Shown: piece by piece, positions 22,503 to 33,985 of the stretch
Layout: every line of letters starts with the position of its first letter
How positions within the stretch are numbered: the stretch's first letter is position 1
Origin: Mesotaenium endlicherianum
Lineage: Eukaryota; Streptophyta; Zygnematophyceae; Zygnematales; Mesotaeniaceae
Length of the DNA stretch: 64,000 nucleotides
Assembly: GCA_009602735.1 (NCBI GenBank)
Contig: WELA01013861.1
Location: 113,425-177,424, forward strand
Direction: 5' to 3'
Translations under genes and position numbers: made by a program
Notes under the pieces: generated by a model
Database searches by the model: none
The model's input: the letters and a program-made list of their open reading frames with translations, nothing else
Told to the model about the DNA's origin: nothing

Positions 22503-25500
22503 TTAGACGACAATAATACCAACTGCCAGAGCAAAATTGGCCAGTGAAACAACCCCCCAAGACACGCAGAAAACTGCGCCGAAAACGCCAAGCATCTGGC
22601 ACATGCCACCTCTACTTTGCAGCAGCCTCCTATGCCTGATAGTTCCTTCCCTACCATGCCTAATGTGATTAACATGTTTCCCGCGTGCTTTTGAACCAGT
22701 CTCTCTGAGAGAGAGGTTCGAACCTCCTCCGCGCCCTCCTGAAGACCTCCTACGTCCAGATGTAGGACCTGTTACATTGTGGGAACCTGCACTGTCTTCA
22801 AGATCCGAAACAGGAGCCATGATCCCAGAGCATGCTGACAAGGACTCGCAAGAATCACTCTCAACCGAACCGCATGTAAGATCAGAAGAGTCGCCCACAA
22901 CCTCGTCCGATGTTGACTTCGTGCGTTGCTTGTGAAGGTGCATATGCCTCAACTGCTCCGCAATACTTCTGCCTGCAGCTGATGCTGCAGCACCAGAGAG
23001 GGCACGCCTCATCTCCCTCAAACCAAGCTCATTGCAAGGGGACAGTATTTCGGCAGCCGAGGCAGGTAGCACTGGAACACCAGCCAGTAGTCGACCAACA
23101 AAGGCTGCAAGTGGACCCTCTGCACGGCCTCGCCCGCGCACGGGACCACCACGCGGCAATGTGACTACATCTGCTGTTGCAACCGCGGTTGCAGCCCTGG
23201 GTGCAGAACTCTCCTCCAGTTGTGACGAACCGGTGGAATGTCCGGCGTGTCCAGCCGTCACTGGTTCGCTCACTCCTGCCTCCCCTGGACAACTGCGTTG
23301 CTTCAGCTTCTTCTCATACAGTCGGGCCCTAGCACACGAGGACAGATCCTCGTGAGCAATCAAAAGCCCTCCACTCGGCAGCACTGAGGCTGACTGAGGT
23401 ACGTTGCGCAAACATTTCGGCATCATCTGGGTTGCAACTGCTGCGTGAGCAGCTGCAGCGCGACCAATAGTCCCTCCAACTTGAGGAGCAGCATGCTGAT
23501 CTCGGGTGTCAGCGCCAGTTGGCGAGACGTTCACTGAGCTGTGTCCCTGTAGCTCACACTCAGCTGCAGGCTCCACAAGATTGATGACATCTGGAGTTGG
23601 TCGGGGCATATGGGCCGGCCGCCACCTGTCATAAGTAGCAGCCACTCCATCTCCAGCCCTCGGCTGGCCACTAAAGTTCTCCACCAATGGTGCTCTGACG
23701 CGGCTGGCGGCATGTACGTGTTGTTGGAGTGAGCGAGCTTGTCGTGGAGCATGAGGATGCCGCTGAGCAGGCAGCGGCCGAGGGCGCGTGAGGCGTTGCA
23801 CAAACAGCGCTGCTCCTGGCGCAGAGGCTGCTGGTGGCATCTGGACGCGATTGGCTCGCCCAAGGGCCCCATCTGCGCACACAGACAAAATGGGACATAG
23901 GTCAGACCCTCCGCTCCACTGCACTAAATCAACAGGCAGCAGCAGCGCGTGGGGAAGTAGTACCAACAATGTCAGGGCCATCATGCTCTTTGCCAAATGT
24001 CAGGGCCATCATGCTCTTTGCCACAGGCACCAGTGCTACCGTCATGCTGCAGCCGTGGAAAGCCAGGAGGAAGGTGGATGATCGATGTACCTGCAGCTGA
24101 TGATGATGATGGTGCTGCAAGCGGCTCCTGCGGCTGCATCCTTACACGAAGCTGTGGCTCTTCCAAATCAGCATCACTGGCGGTAAGGTGATTGGTGCCC
24201 TCCACCTGGGCCCATGCCCAGGCCGCGATGCGGTCGGGGTCAGCTATTGACAGGCCCTCAAAAGGACGCCCAGAGGGTGCGGCCCCCTCCTGCTCTTCAC
24301 GGGCACCTGGGCAGTGCTGTGCGCTCCCACCCTGTTTCACCACAGGCCAAGCAGCCCAACGCCCTCAGTTTCAGAAATTTCTGAAGAACTAACTGCGACA
24401 GGGAGAGCCCATCTGTTGTGGCGCAGGCGGCAGCACAACAATCCTAAATTGCAGCCACGTTAATCTGCCCCTTGCCCGGAACAATTAATAAGCACAAGCC
24501 TTTATCACCAGCTGACAGACAAATAACAGTGAGAACCAGTGCATACATTGCACCAGAAGTACGCCTAAGGTGGATTCCATGGCTACTGCCCTCCAGCTGC
24601 AGCAGGAAAAGCCAAAGACGGTAGCATGCGGGCACCACTGCATCTCCTTAGGCACACACCTCAGCCAGCAGCGTGCCACTTGCAGCACTTGCATCGCCTT
24701 GACGAGCAGGGGTACTGGCAGAGGCAACATCCATGGCCTTGCGCTTCTCCTTCCGCAGTAGCACCTGCAACTCCGACGACCTCTCATGCTCCTGCTGCTG
24801 CTGGTGCACCTCCAAGTCTCTCAAGTCATCCCACTCTCTGGGCCCAACAGCGGGCATGTGAATATTGGACAAGAAGAGGCGGCCACTGCTGTTAGCCTGC
24901 TGATGGTTGGAGGCTTCCCTCTGATCAGGTAGCACTTCGGCAAGGACCGGGCCAGGAGTCCCAATATGAGTTGACAGATTGCTACTACTGCAGGGTACTG
25001 ACATGCGCACTCGCCTAGCAGCTGGCACGGAGAAACAAGCAGCCCTTTCACCACCAGCACGCAGTCTGCCCTGTCGTGGCCTGATGACCAGGCAAGATGC
25101 ATCCAAGTCCGCCAAATCCTCCACTGTTCCCATCATGCTGTCTGTTGGCAATCCAACCCCCAATGGTCCAAACTTGTCGAGAAGGTCAGCGAAGTAGGTG
25201 TCAGACGGAGGAAACACCTGATCCCACTCTCCCACAGGCTGCTGAAGCAGCATGTCAGGCTGAGGCAACTCCCACACATGCCCCAAGGGCACACCCTCGC
25301 CCCCTTCTGCCTCCGGTGGGCCAGGAAAGCCCGACCCCAGCCACACGTCCCCGCTAGCGCCAGCACTGCGCACGCGGTCATTGTCGTCATCCACAATCTG
25401 GAGCAGCTCATCCATCAAGCTATTCTCCTCAGGCAACTCCACCGCTCCCGCAGCCAGAGGTGCAGCAGCCGGGGAAGGGGGGAGGGTGGGCGCCCACACG

Positions 25501-27026
25501 TCCTGACTGCCCTGGAAGAGGTCCTGAGGCACTTCAGGGAAGTGCTGCCAGTGATCATCCCCAGAGGGCATGCCATATCCTCCAACATCCACCTCCTCCC
25601 CCATCAGGGTGTCACCCAATGAGACCTGCCACAGGACCAACAGCACAGCGTCAGCAGCAGAAACATCGGCCGATGGACCAGCCTGGCAAGCGGCAATGCT
25701 TAGATCCCTTCTTGTATACAATATCCATGATTCGCAGACCATGCACTCGACCCTTGAGGCGAGAGAGATGACGTCAGGATCTTACTTGCTCTACAATGGA
25801 ATGAGAGAGACGAAGAAGGGGACAAGAGCGGGGAAGGGGGCTAAGAGCACAACGCACCTGCCCTTCTTCATCTCCTTCAAGGGGGCTACTCGCTGTGCCC
25901 TGCTGCTCTGACTGAGCTGTGTGACCACATAAGGGCCCGTCCACTTCAAACAACTCCATGTCATTTGACACCACCTCCTGGCTGGTACTTGGGGATTGGA
26001 GCTCTAGTTTAGGTACGGCTAGGCCAGCAGGAATGCATGCAACAGTCTCTGTCACATCGGATGAGGGCTCTGTCTTGCAGCGAGGCAGAAATCCATCATC
26101 GGCAGGCTCCAGGTCTGGCAGGCCAGCATATATATCTCCCTTAACCCCCATTGAGGCGCCTGTAGATGGCTCCTTGCCATTTCCATTCTTCTTGAACACC
26201 CGGCAGAGAACAAAGGCATCCTGGACATCACAGAAGCCACACCAAGTCAGTTCCTGTAAGCCAGATAACAGCATACGCTCCTGTCATCAAGGTTTTCCAC
26301 GCACAAACAACACGACAGCAACATATTACTCAGTATAGCCTCCATAGAAACTACGGGGAGGGACATTATGTCACACCTGTGACACGGCTTTGGTGCCAAC
26401 TTCTTCAAGTCGGTACTCGTGCATCACCCAATCTGTACGTTCTCCACTAGGTGCTCGACCTCTGTAAAAGACAAGCGTTTTCTTCATGCCCATCTGCTTC
26501 TTCAGTGAATTGTGAATAACACGATCTTTGCCTGTAGCCTTCCAATAGCCTGCCTCTGTTGCCCTGTTCGTCCTAGATCCATTGGGATACTTGCGGTCAC
26601 GAGGACTATAGAAGTACCACTCGGCATCGTTCAAGCAAGATTTCTCTGCAAAGGGGAACAGAAGTGAAACGAGTAAGAGTATGCAAATGAAACACAAATG
26701 TTCCATACGAAGCATGAAGGGTCCACCTTTGACTGTCCTTTGTCACAAACTTGAACCGTTGAGTCACAGATTGTCCGACCAAATGCACAGGAAGGCGACC
26801 TCAACTACAGTTCATTCACATGATCAAAGTAATCACATGGTCAATGTAACAATAGGATGTGCGATGTACCTGGCAGGTCCCAAGGTTCACATTTGTACAA
26901 ATCAAGCTCCACAATGACGTTAGCCTTGATGGGCTTATTAGCGACTTTGCGCTTAAGGTAATACTCAACAAGCTCAAAATCAGTAGGATGAAAGCGGAAG
27001 CCTGGAGGAAGACTCATATCGGCCAT
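22503..27026 (-). CDS. Membrane-tethered NAC transcription factor, unusually long
   Basis: Six exons: 26870-27026, 26377-26645, 25858-26220, 24660-25625, 24091-24289 and 22503-23872. All introns are GT-AG, phases agree, and the sum is 3324 nt (1107 aa). The NAC domain (residues about 1-153) has all subdomains: [90 protein letters not shown] and [16 protein letters not shown]. It is closest in form to the NAC28/45/86 group. A long acidic, then Gln/Ser/Ala-rich region follows. The C-terminus is a Ser/Gly/Arg-rich stretch followed by a hydrophobic anchor ([20 protein letters not shown]..., residues about 1075-1107), the architecture of NTL-type NACs held in ER or plasma membrane and freed by proteolysis. 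Most known NTLs are 400-650 aa. Exons 5-6 are joined on phase and donor/acceptor evidence. If intron 4 is retained, translation stops after three more residues (TAA at 24648-24650), giving a 588 aa soluble form. Confidence 0.82.
23969..24023. repeat. 28 bp tandem duplication in NAC intron 5
   Basis: ATGTCAGGGCCATCATGCTC... occurs at 23969 and again at 23997, period 28, lying in the intron between NAC exons 5 and 6. It sits upstream of the exon 6 acceptor (minus strand). Confidence 0.85.
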
Positions 27027-29099
27027 CCTACAAAGTCTACTTTCTGCGCCGTCAACCACTTCCGGCGCCTGAGCCAGCTTCAACAGGCCTGCCGACACTA
27101 ACTTCCTGCAAACAAATGGAATCTTTTATCCTGCTCACCCCTAACAAACTACACCCAACGCAGCCTGAAATTTCCTTACTAAATAACCACAGTTGTCAAT
27201 CGCTTCCAAAGCCTCGGCGGTTCGCACTAGTCACCCTCGGCGTGAAATCTCAGCCAACTCAACTTACTCACATGTGCCCTTTGGAAGCAGCCCATGCACC
27301 CCGAGCGTCAAACACCGCCTTCTTTATCCTACCACACAAAAACGATGTCACTAAAGTTGCAGGCTGGATAGTGTTGTTCAAAAAGGCTGACAAAGGCTCG
27401 CGTAACGTGTTCAACCTTGTCTAGCTAGAGAACGTAGCTGGAGTAGCCTTTTTAAAATGCCGGCAATGGCTTCCTTCAAATAAGAAAAAGGGGACAGCAG
27501 TAAAAAAAACAAATGAGCGGTACTATCAAAATAAAACTCCAAAAAAAAAGCCAAATGCAGTCAAGAGTAACGCCTCCCCAAGCTGTGGCTTTCCATCTCC
27601 TATTTTGCTATCTCTCAACCTGCCTCAACCACTCGATAATTCTTGCAGATTCAATCAACGGAAGAATTTAATACGTGGCGAACGGCGTAATACGATGGAG
27701 TCAACGCTGTAAGGCCAGGCCAGGTACACACACGAAAATTGACGATCATAGACGGCCATGAAGCTTCTAGCGTCCTTCGTCACCGGCTAGCTACTGCACA
27801 AATTTTGACAGTGACTTTGACGACTCGTTTGCTTAATCTGGACGCGACCTCAGACCAATTGGAGATGCCACGTATTCATAAAGCAACACTTCAAACATGC
27901 CCGCTAAAGCAAAACCTCGCCATGACGTCGTCAAGTACTTCCGAAAGCTCGATGTGCAGGATTCTCCTCAACATGTTTTGGAAAGTGGTCGCTGCGCCGT
28001 GAGATTTTGACCGGCGCGCGAACCCGAGATTGGAGGTTGCGTGCTACACAAGAAAGGCAATACTCGAAGAGGAAAGTCCACAATACATGCTGGCGTCACG
28101 ACTGATAACCTAAGGTGATAATGAACAGAATCTGGTTGTCTTGCCCTCGTGCTTGAATCCTGGTGAGTCTCGTCATTCATCCACTCGTTTGCTGCGAGTT
28201 ACTTCAGATTGCTTCAGATCCAGCCTTAGACCTACCCAGACTAAACCTTGAACCAGACTTCACTTTCCGCCACCTAATGCGCCAGTGTTTCGCCGTTGCC
28301 CTTGTTGTGCCTAACTCAGTCAAACGGCGTCGAACTTAATCGACACGAGCCAACTGCCTCGGGTCTACTTCCGTGTTTTGGATGTTAAAGTGAATCGCAA
28401 CGACTCGTTGGACTCCCGACGTAGCTACTTGGCAACGTTGACGTCCATCGGGCCCAATATTGATTGGGGACGTCCGTACTAAGACGATCAACCACCACAT
28501 ACAAATGACTCGCAAGTGGTCAACCCCATTCTATTGCTTTCTGGCATATATAGGGTATTTGTTGGTGTCTTACTTTCAATTGTAAGTCTTTCAAGATCGG
28601 AACTTTAAGGCTGCCAACCATGCATGCGAATCAACGTCAACAACTTGCCAACGATGCAAGTTACAGATGCGCATGTCATTGTGTAAGTCCAAAATTCCTG
28701 GTCAACAACACCCTGAAACACGTCCATCGGCGAGATCGGAATTGTTGGGCAACGTAGGAAGTGCGGCGGGACCCGTTCCCATGTAGGAAACCCACATCAA
28801 AACTATGGCTTTTGAAACCAAAGGGGTGACACCTAAGGCGGCACGACGATGGGTTGATTGAGGACGATCAAGGCATAAACCTAAAGAGCAACCTTGAAGC
28901 AAAACTGAGTCGAATATCAGAGTACAGCTCGGCCCAACAACAAGGGCAGATCAGAACTCGAGGCACCTACTTTTTGTCATTGTAAATAGAACGTGACATA
29001 TTTGGACACTAGAAAAGGCATCTACCTTTGGAAGCGCAACGCAAAATTAGGAAGATATTCGAGACACGCAGAGCACAGGACGTTGGATTAGAGGGCAGG
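27027..29099. other. Upstream region of the NAC gene up to the first retroelement
   Basis: The NAC promoter and leader lie here; a GGCAG acceptor-like site near 27090 (minus) suggests a 5' UTR intron. No other coding sequence, RNA gene or repeat is recognised. The retroelement block begins at 29100. Confidence 0.5.
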
Positions 29100-29799
29100 T
29101 GTAATGAATCAGTATATTCGATAGATATAATATTCATATAAATATAATAGTTCAATAAGTTTAGGCTGCTAAACTTTAGTTAATATTTAGTCTGTTGGAT
29201 TTAAATATGCTGGATACTTGATAACTAGTTAAATGACTCAGCCGAGAGTAGCAGTCTGAAGTCCATTGAGACAGCCTGTTGACTTGTGTTAGCATGGTGA
29301 CACATTCTTTGACAGTCAGCTGGCTGCCGTACTCAGCAGGAGCGAACCGCGTAGCTATGCATCTAAGTGTGGTGTGCTAGATGAGTGGCGAGATGATACC
29401 CTTAAGGTGGATGGCGATTCGGGATAATAGGAGATGGCTGTGGATTTGGTCAGCCGAGGTCCTACCAACGTGGTTAACTCCCGGGTAGGCGATGCCATCG
29501 CACTTGCCCTTGAACAGTATACTCATTCCATGTATATATGTTAGGATTGCTCTCAAGTTCGGCATTTGGAAACGACGTCAGCTCTCTTATACGGCTTACT
29601 GAGAGATATCTGAATTCAAGACGTGAAGCCATTGATACGCACTGTCTTCTAGCTTTGCTTATGTATGAGTTTACTGATTGCATTACTTCACTTACGAGTA
29701 TTGCTCACTGCTAGCGTGTTAAAATACCATAAAGATTACTCGTTGATATAAAGATCTTTATTGATTGTTAATCGCCTATTGGTAAGTCGATTCAATTCA
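29100..29799 (+). repeat. LTR-A, 5' LTR of element A
   Basis: 700 bp, begins TGTAATGAATCAG and ends TTCAATTCA, with canonical TG...CA ends. It contains the family's most conserved block (about 29456-29492) with CCTACC...GGTAGG inverted arms around GTTAAC. Confidence 0.9.
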
Positions 29800-32700
29800 G
29801 TGGTATCGAAGCAGTTATCACAATATTCGTGTATGGTCGAGACTAGGTCTCAAGCTAGCAACTCTCAGGAAATGGAGGGTGAGGACAATGATAACATTGT
29901 GGAAGGGCAAGATAAAAGTCGCGTCTTTAGACTCCATACCTACTTAGAAACGCTGCACAATGCAGGAGCTAGAGAAGCTGCTGAGCAGGCAGCAGTAGCA
30001 GCCCAGCTGGCTGAGGATGAGCGCTTAGCCAAAGAGGTAGAGGAGGCAGTAAACAGGAGGGTCCCTGATGAAAGGACGGTGGAAGAGCAGATGGCAGAGA
30101 GGGCCAATCTCCAAAACCAACCTCCTGCTGTGCCTACCGTCATACATCTCCCCTCAAATTTGCAGACAATTGAGCGCAATGGGCATAGCCAGAGCGGCAG
30201 CAATCGAGAATGCCGAAGCTGCTACTAATCGAGCTGATGTTGCTGCTGCTGCGTTTGCTGGGCTACCACCTCAAAATGTAGCTCTGGGAGCATTATTTGT
30301 GCAAATGCAATCGCAAATGGCGAGCATGTATCAGTCCCAACAGGAGGACAAAAGGATCATGATGGCATTGCTGCGTGACAAAGACCAACTGGATTCTCAA
30401 ACCACTGGTGATGATGGCGGAGGGCCTAGTAAGCCTAAGCCAAAACCTCCTTAGGACTATGATCCTGTAGGCAACAAAAAATATCACCTGATCAAATTTC
30501 TCATTGATGTTGAGCAGTGGCTGGAGAACTACCCAGAACTGCAGGATTACGAAAAGGTCAGGCACATTGGTGCTCTACTGAAAGGCAGTGCAGCGGACTG
30601 GTGGCTGTAGTGGAAAGGAGAGCGTAAGGCTCAACAATTCGGTGACCCTATTTGGGTAGAGTTTGTCGAGAAGCTGCATGAAAAGTTTGATGTTATCAAT
30701 CAGCAGGAGAAAGCTATCTATGCAATGATCTCCTTCACGCTAAAGCAGACCATTTCAGTTGCTGAGTTTGCTCAAAAGTTCCAGAAGAGCATGATGAAGC
30801 AGCCAGAATTGCCAGAGCGATGTAGGATAGCATACTTCAGGTATGGCTTGAAATCCGATCTCAGGTCATTTTGCTGAAAAGAAATATGAGAAACTGGCTG
30901 ACCTGATCCAGGATGCTGATGCCTGGGATCAACAACAATTCAATCATAAGCGCCAGAGTAACGCTTTGGTGCCTAAGATTGTCAAGAAGCCACACGGTTC
31001 CTTCAATGCAATTGAAGAAGATCAGGTTGAGGACGATCAGGGTGATGAGTACGAGTATGAGTATAGTGCTATACAGTCTAGAGGGAGAGGTAGATACTCT
31101 CGAGATGGCCATGAAAGAGGTGGTGGTAGGACTAAGCCAAGACCATCCTCGGCAAAATCTATTTGCTACCATTGCCAGCAGTTGGGCCACTACAGAGAGC
31201 AATGCTCAGTCAAGCACCTTCCAAAGGTCGAGAGAAAGGACCAGCCTTTAAAAGACAGCAACAGTCAGTAATCCAGTCTACTGACTGTGAGGATGCTAAA
31301 GATAGTGAGTTGTCACTAGCTGCCCTCGTAGCAGGTATTATGGATCCTGCTGAGCTGGATTCACTATGCATGCCTGACAAACAGATAAAGGAGACTATCG
31401 GCATTATAGATCCTCAGAGAGTGCACATTTTGGATTATTTTGTTCCACCTGATGTCCAACATTTCTTTGCTAAGCCAGGAGAACAATGCGAAAGTAAGGA
31501 AAAGTTAGTCCCTCCTATTCTAATGAATTGTACGATTGCATGTAGGAAGGTGAGCGCATTTGTTGACGGAGGGACGTCACATACTTTTATGCATAAGGAC
31601 TTAGTTAAGCGGCTAAGGTTGCCTACTGTCACCTAAGGGACTAGAAAGATATTCCTTGGAGATGCCTCAAGTATCCCGGGAGGCGTTATAACTAAGCCTA
31701 ATGAGGTCCAGTTAGGTTTTGGCAACTAAAATGCTTACATTTGAGGTACTCAACACTGGCTTTTATAATCTCGTGCTAGGCAAGTCCTGGCTTAACAGAC
31801 ATCAAGCTGAAGGGTGATGGAGCAGAGGTACAATTAAAGTGAGAGGAGCCAGTGATGGGCAAATTAACTTGGCACCCACCAGTGCTCTTCCTCTTGTCCT
31901 GTATGGATGGCAAATGAAGGAAAAGAAGAGGCTTCCAGGAGGATGCAAATTGCTGAATGCAATAGAATTCATCGAAAGCTGGAACCATATAAGGGAGACG
32001 TAATGCTCTGTCTGCTGCTAAAAGAGGTACCTTCTCAAGTTGATGAGGTGGTTGAGTAAAAGGTGAGCCCTGCGGAGTACCCCACTGCTGCAAAAATTGT
32101 TGCTCAGTATACTGGTGTTTTAAATATGCCTCCAGAACTGTCCCTTAAGAGGGAAGTGAATCATAGGATTGATCTATTACCTGGAAGTCAGCCACCTTGG
32201 CAATGCACCTATGGGTTGTCTTGTGTGGAGAGCGAAGAGTTGAAAACACAGATTGCAGAGCTGGAGGAAAATGGTTATATTTCCCCCAGTAAATCACCTT
32301 ATGTCGTACCCATTGTATTTGTTAAGAAGAAGGATGGTAGTATGCGAATGTGTGTGGACTACAGAGCTCTTAACAAAATTACAATAAATAACAAATATGC
32401 TTTATCCAGAATCGAGGACTTGCTTGATACCCTATGTAGTGCTAAAGTGTTAAGTATGATAGATCTCAAAAGTGGTTATCATCAAATCAGAATTGTCGAA
32501 GGAGATGAATACATGACTGCCTTCCGCACACGTTATGGACACTATGAGTTTAATGTGATGCCATTTGGACTCACTAATGTTCCTGCAACCTTCATGGGTG
32601 CAGTGAATGACATTTTCAGGCCTTACTTAGATAAGTTTGTGCAAGTCTTCTTCAATGATGTTTTCATTTTTTTTAATGAAAATGAAGTTGAGCATGCTGA

Positions 32701-33985
32701 GCACTTGAAGATAGTCATGGACATTCTGAGAAAGAATCAGTTATATGCCAAAATGAGCAAGTGTAATTTCTTTGAAGAAAGTATTGAATGTTTGGGCCAC
32801 GTTGTCAGTAAGGCAGGCATCAGTGTGAATCCTAAGAAAGTCCAGACCATAAGGGACTGGCCAGTACCACAGTCTGTCTGGAAGTTAGATTCTTCCTTGG
32901 GTTGGCTAACTACTATAGGAGATTCATTGAGAATTTTTCTTCAAAGACCAGTAAAGTGACTGACCTTACTAAGAAGGACATAGGGTATGTATTAGGGAAA
33001 GAGCAGCAAGCTGCCTTCCAGACCCTTAAAAGATGCTCTCTATTTTGCCCCAGTCTTAGCTGTGTATGAGCCCAGTAAACCTGTGCAGGAGGTTGCTGAT
33101 GTTTCTGACTTTGCCATGGGTGCTGTCTTATTGCAGCCAACTGACAAAATCACAAAGGATGGTAAGGTAAAGCAGGAGTGGCACCCTGTGCTGTATGAGT
33201 CTATGAAATTAATTATTCTGTGCATGATAAAGAGCTGTTTGCTATCACTCATGTGCTCAAACAGTGGAGAGCATACTTACATGGTAGAGCTTTTAAGGTG
33301 ATTACAGATCATCTAGCTCTGACTCACTTTCAGAAGAAGTCCAAGCTGTCGAGGAGGGAGAACTGCTGGAGTCGGATGCTGGAGCAGTTTCAAGTCCAGA
33401 TTGACTACAAACCGGGGAATTTGAATCGTGCTGATGCACTCTCAACAAGACCTGACTTGCAAGAAAGGAACTTTAGTCAGCATGCTGTAGATAAAGTCCT
33501 TTGTGCACTTTCTACACTAAAGGTAAAAAAGTCCTTCCTTGATCAACTTAGGAAAGCCTACCTTTCTGACCCAACATTTGAGCCCAGCCCCACTGATGGT
33601 GTGTGTCCTGCTACTCCACTCGGGTATAGGCTGAAGGGAGGGGTCTGGGTCACGGAAACCACTTCAGGCAGGTTGAAGCTGGTCATTCCTAATAACTTGG
33701 AACCAAGGTCACTCATATTGAGTCAAGCACATGATAGTTTCCTGGGTGGACATTGGAGGCAAACCAAAACTATTGGCGCATTGGCAAAACATTATCACTG
33801 GAAAGGGTTGCCTCGGGAGATCTTGAAATATGTCAAATCTCGTGATCAGTGTCAGAAAAATAAGTCTAGGCACACACCACCCGAAGGGCTATTACAACCA
33901 CTACCCATCTCAGCTGGACGCTGGGAAATAATATTCATGGACTGGGTGGTAACACTATTAAGAACTGATCAGTAGCTTTGTGCAG

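Noticed and set aside
23531-23872. Alternative minus-strand frame beginning ATGGGGCCC at the NAC exon 6 acceptor
   Set aside because: The phase of exon 5 selects the other, much longer frame that ends in a membrane anchor.
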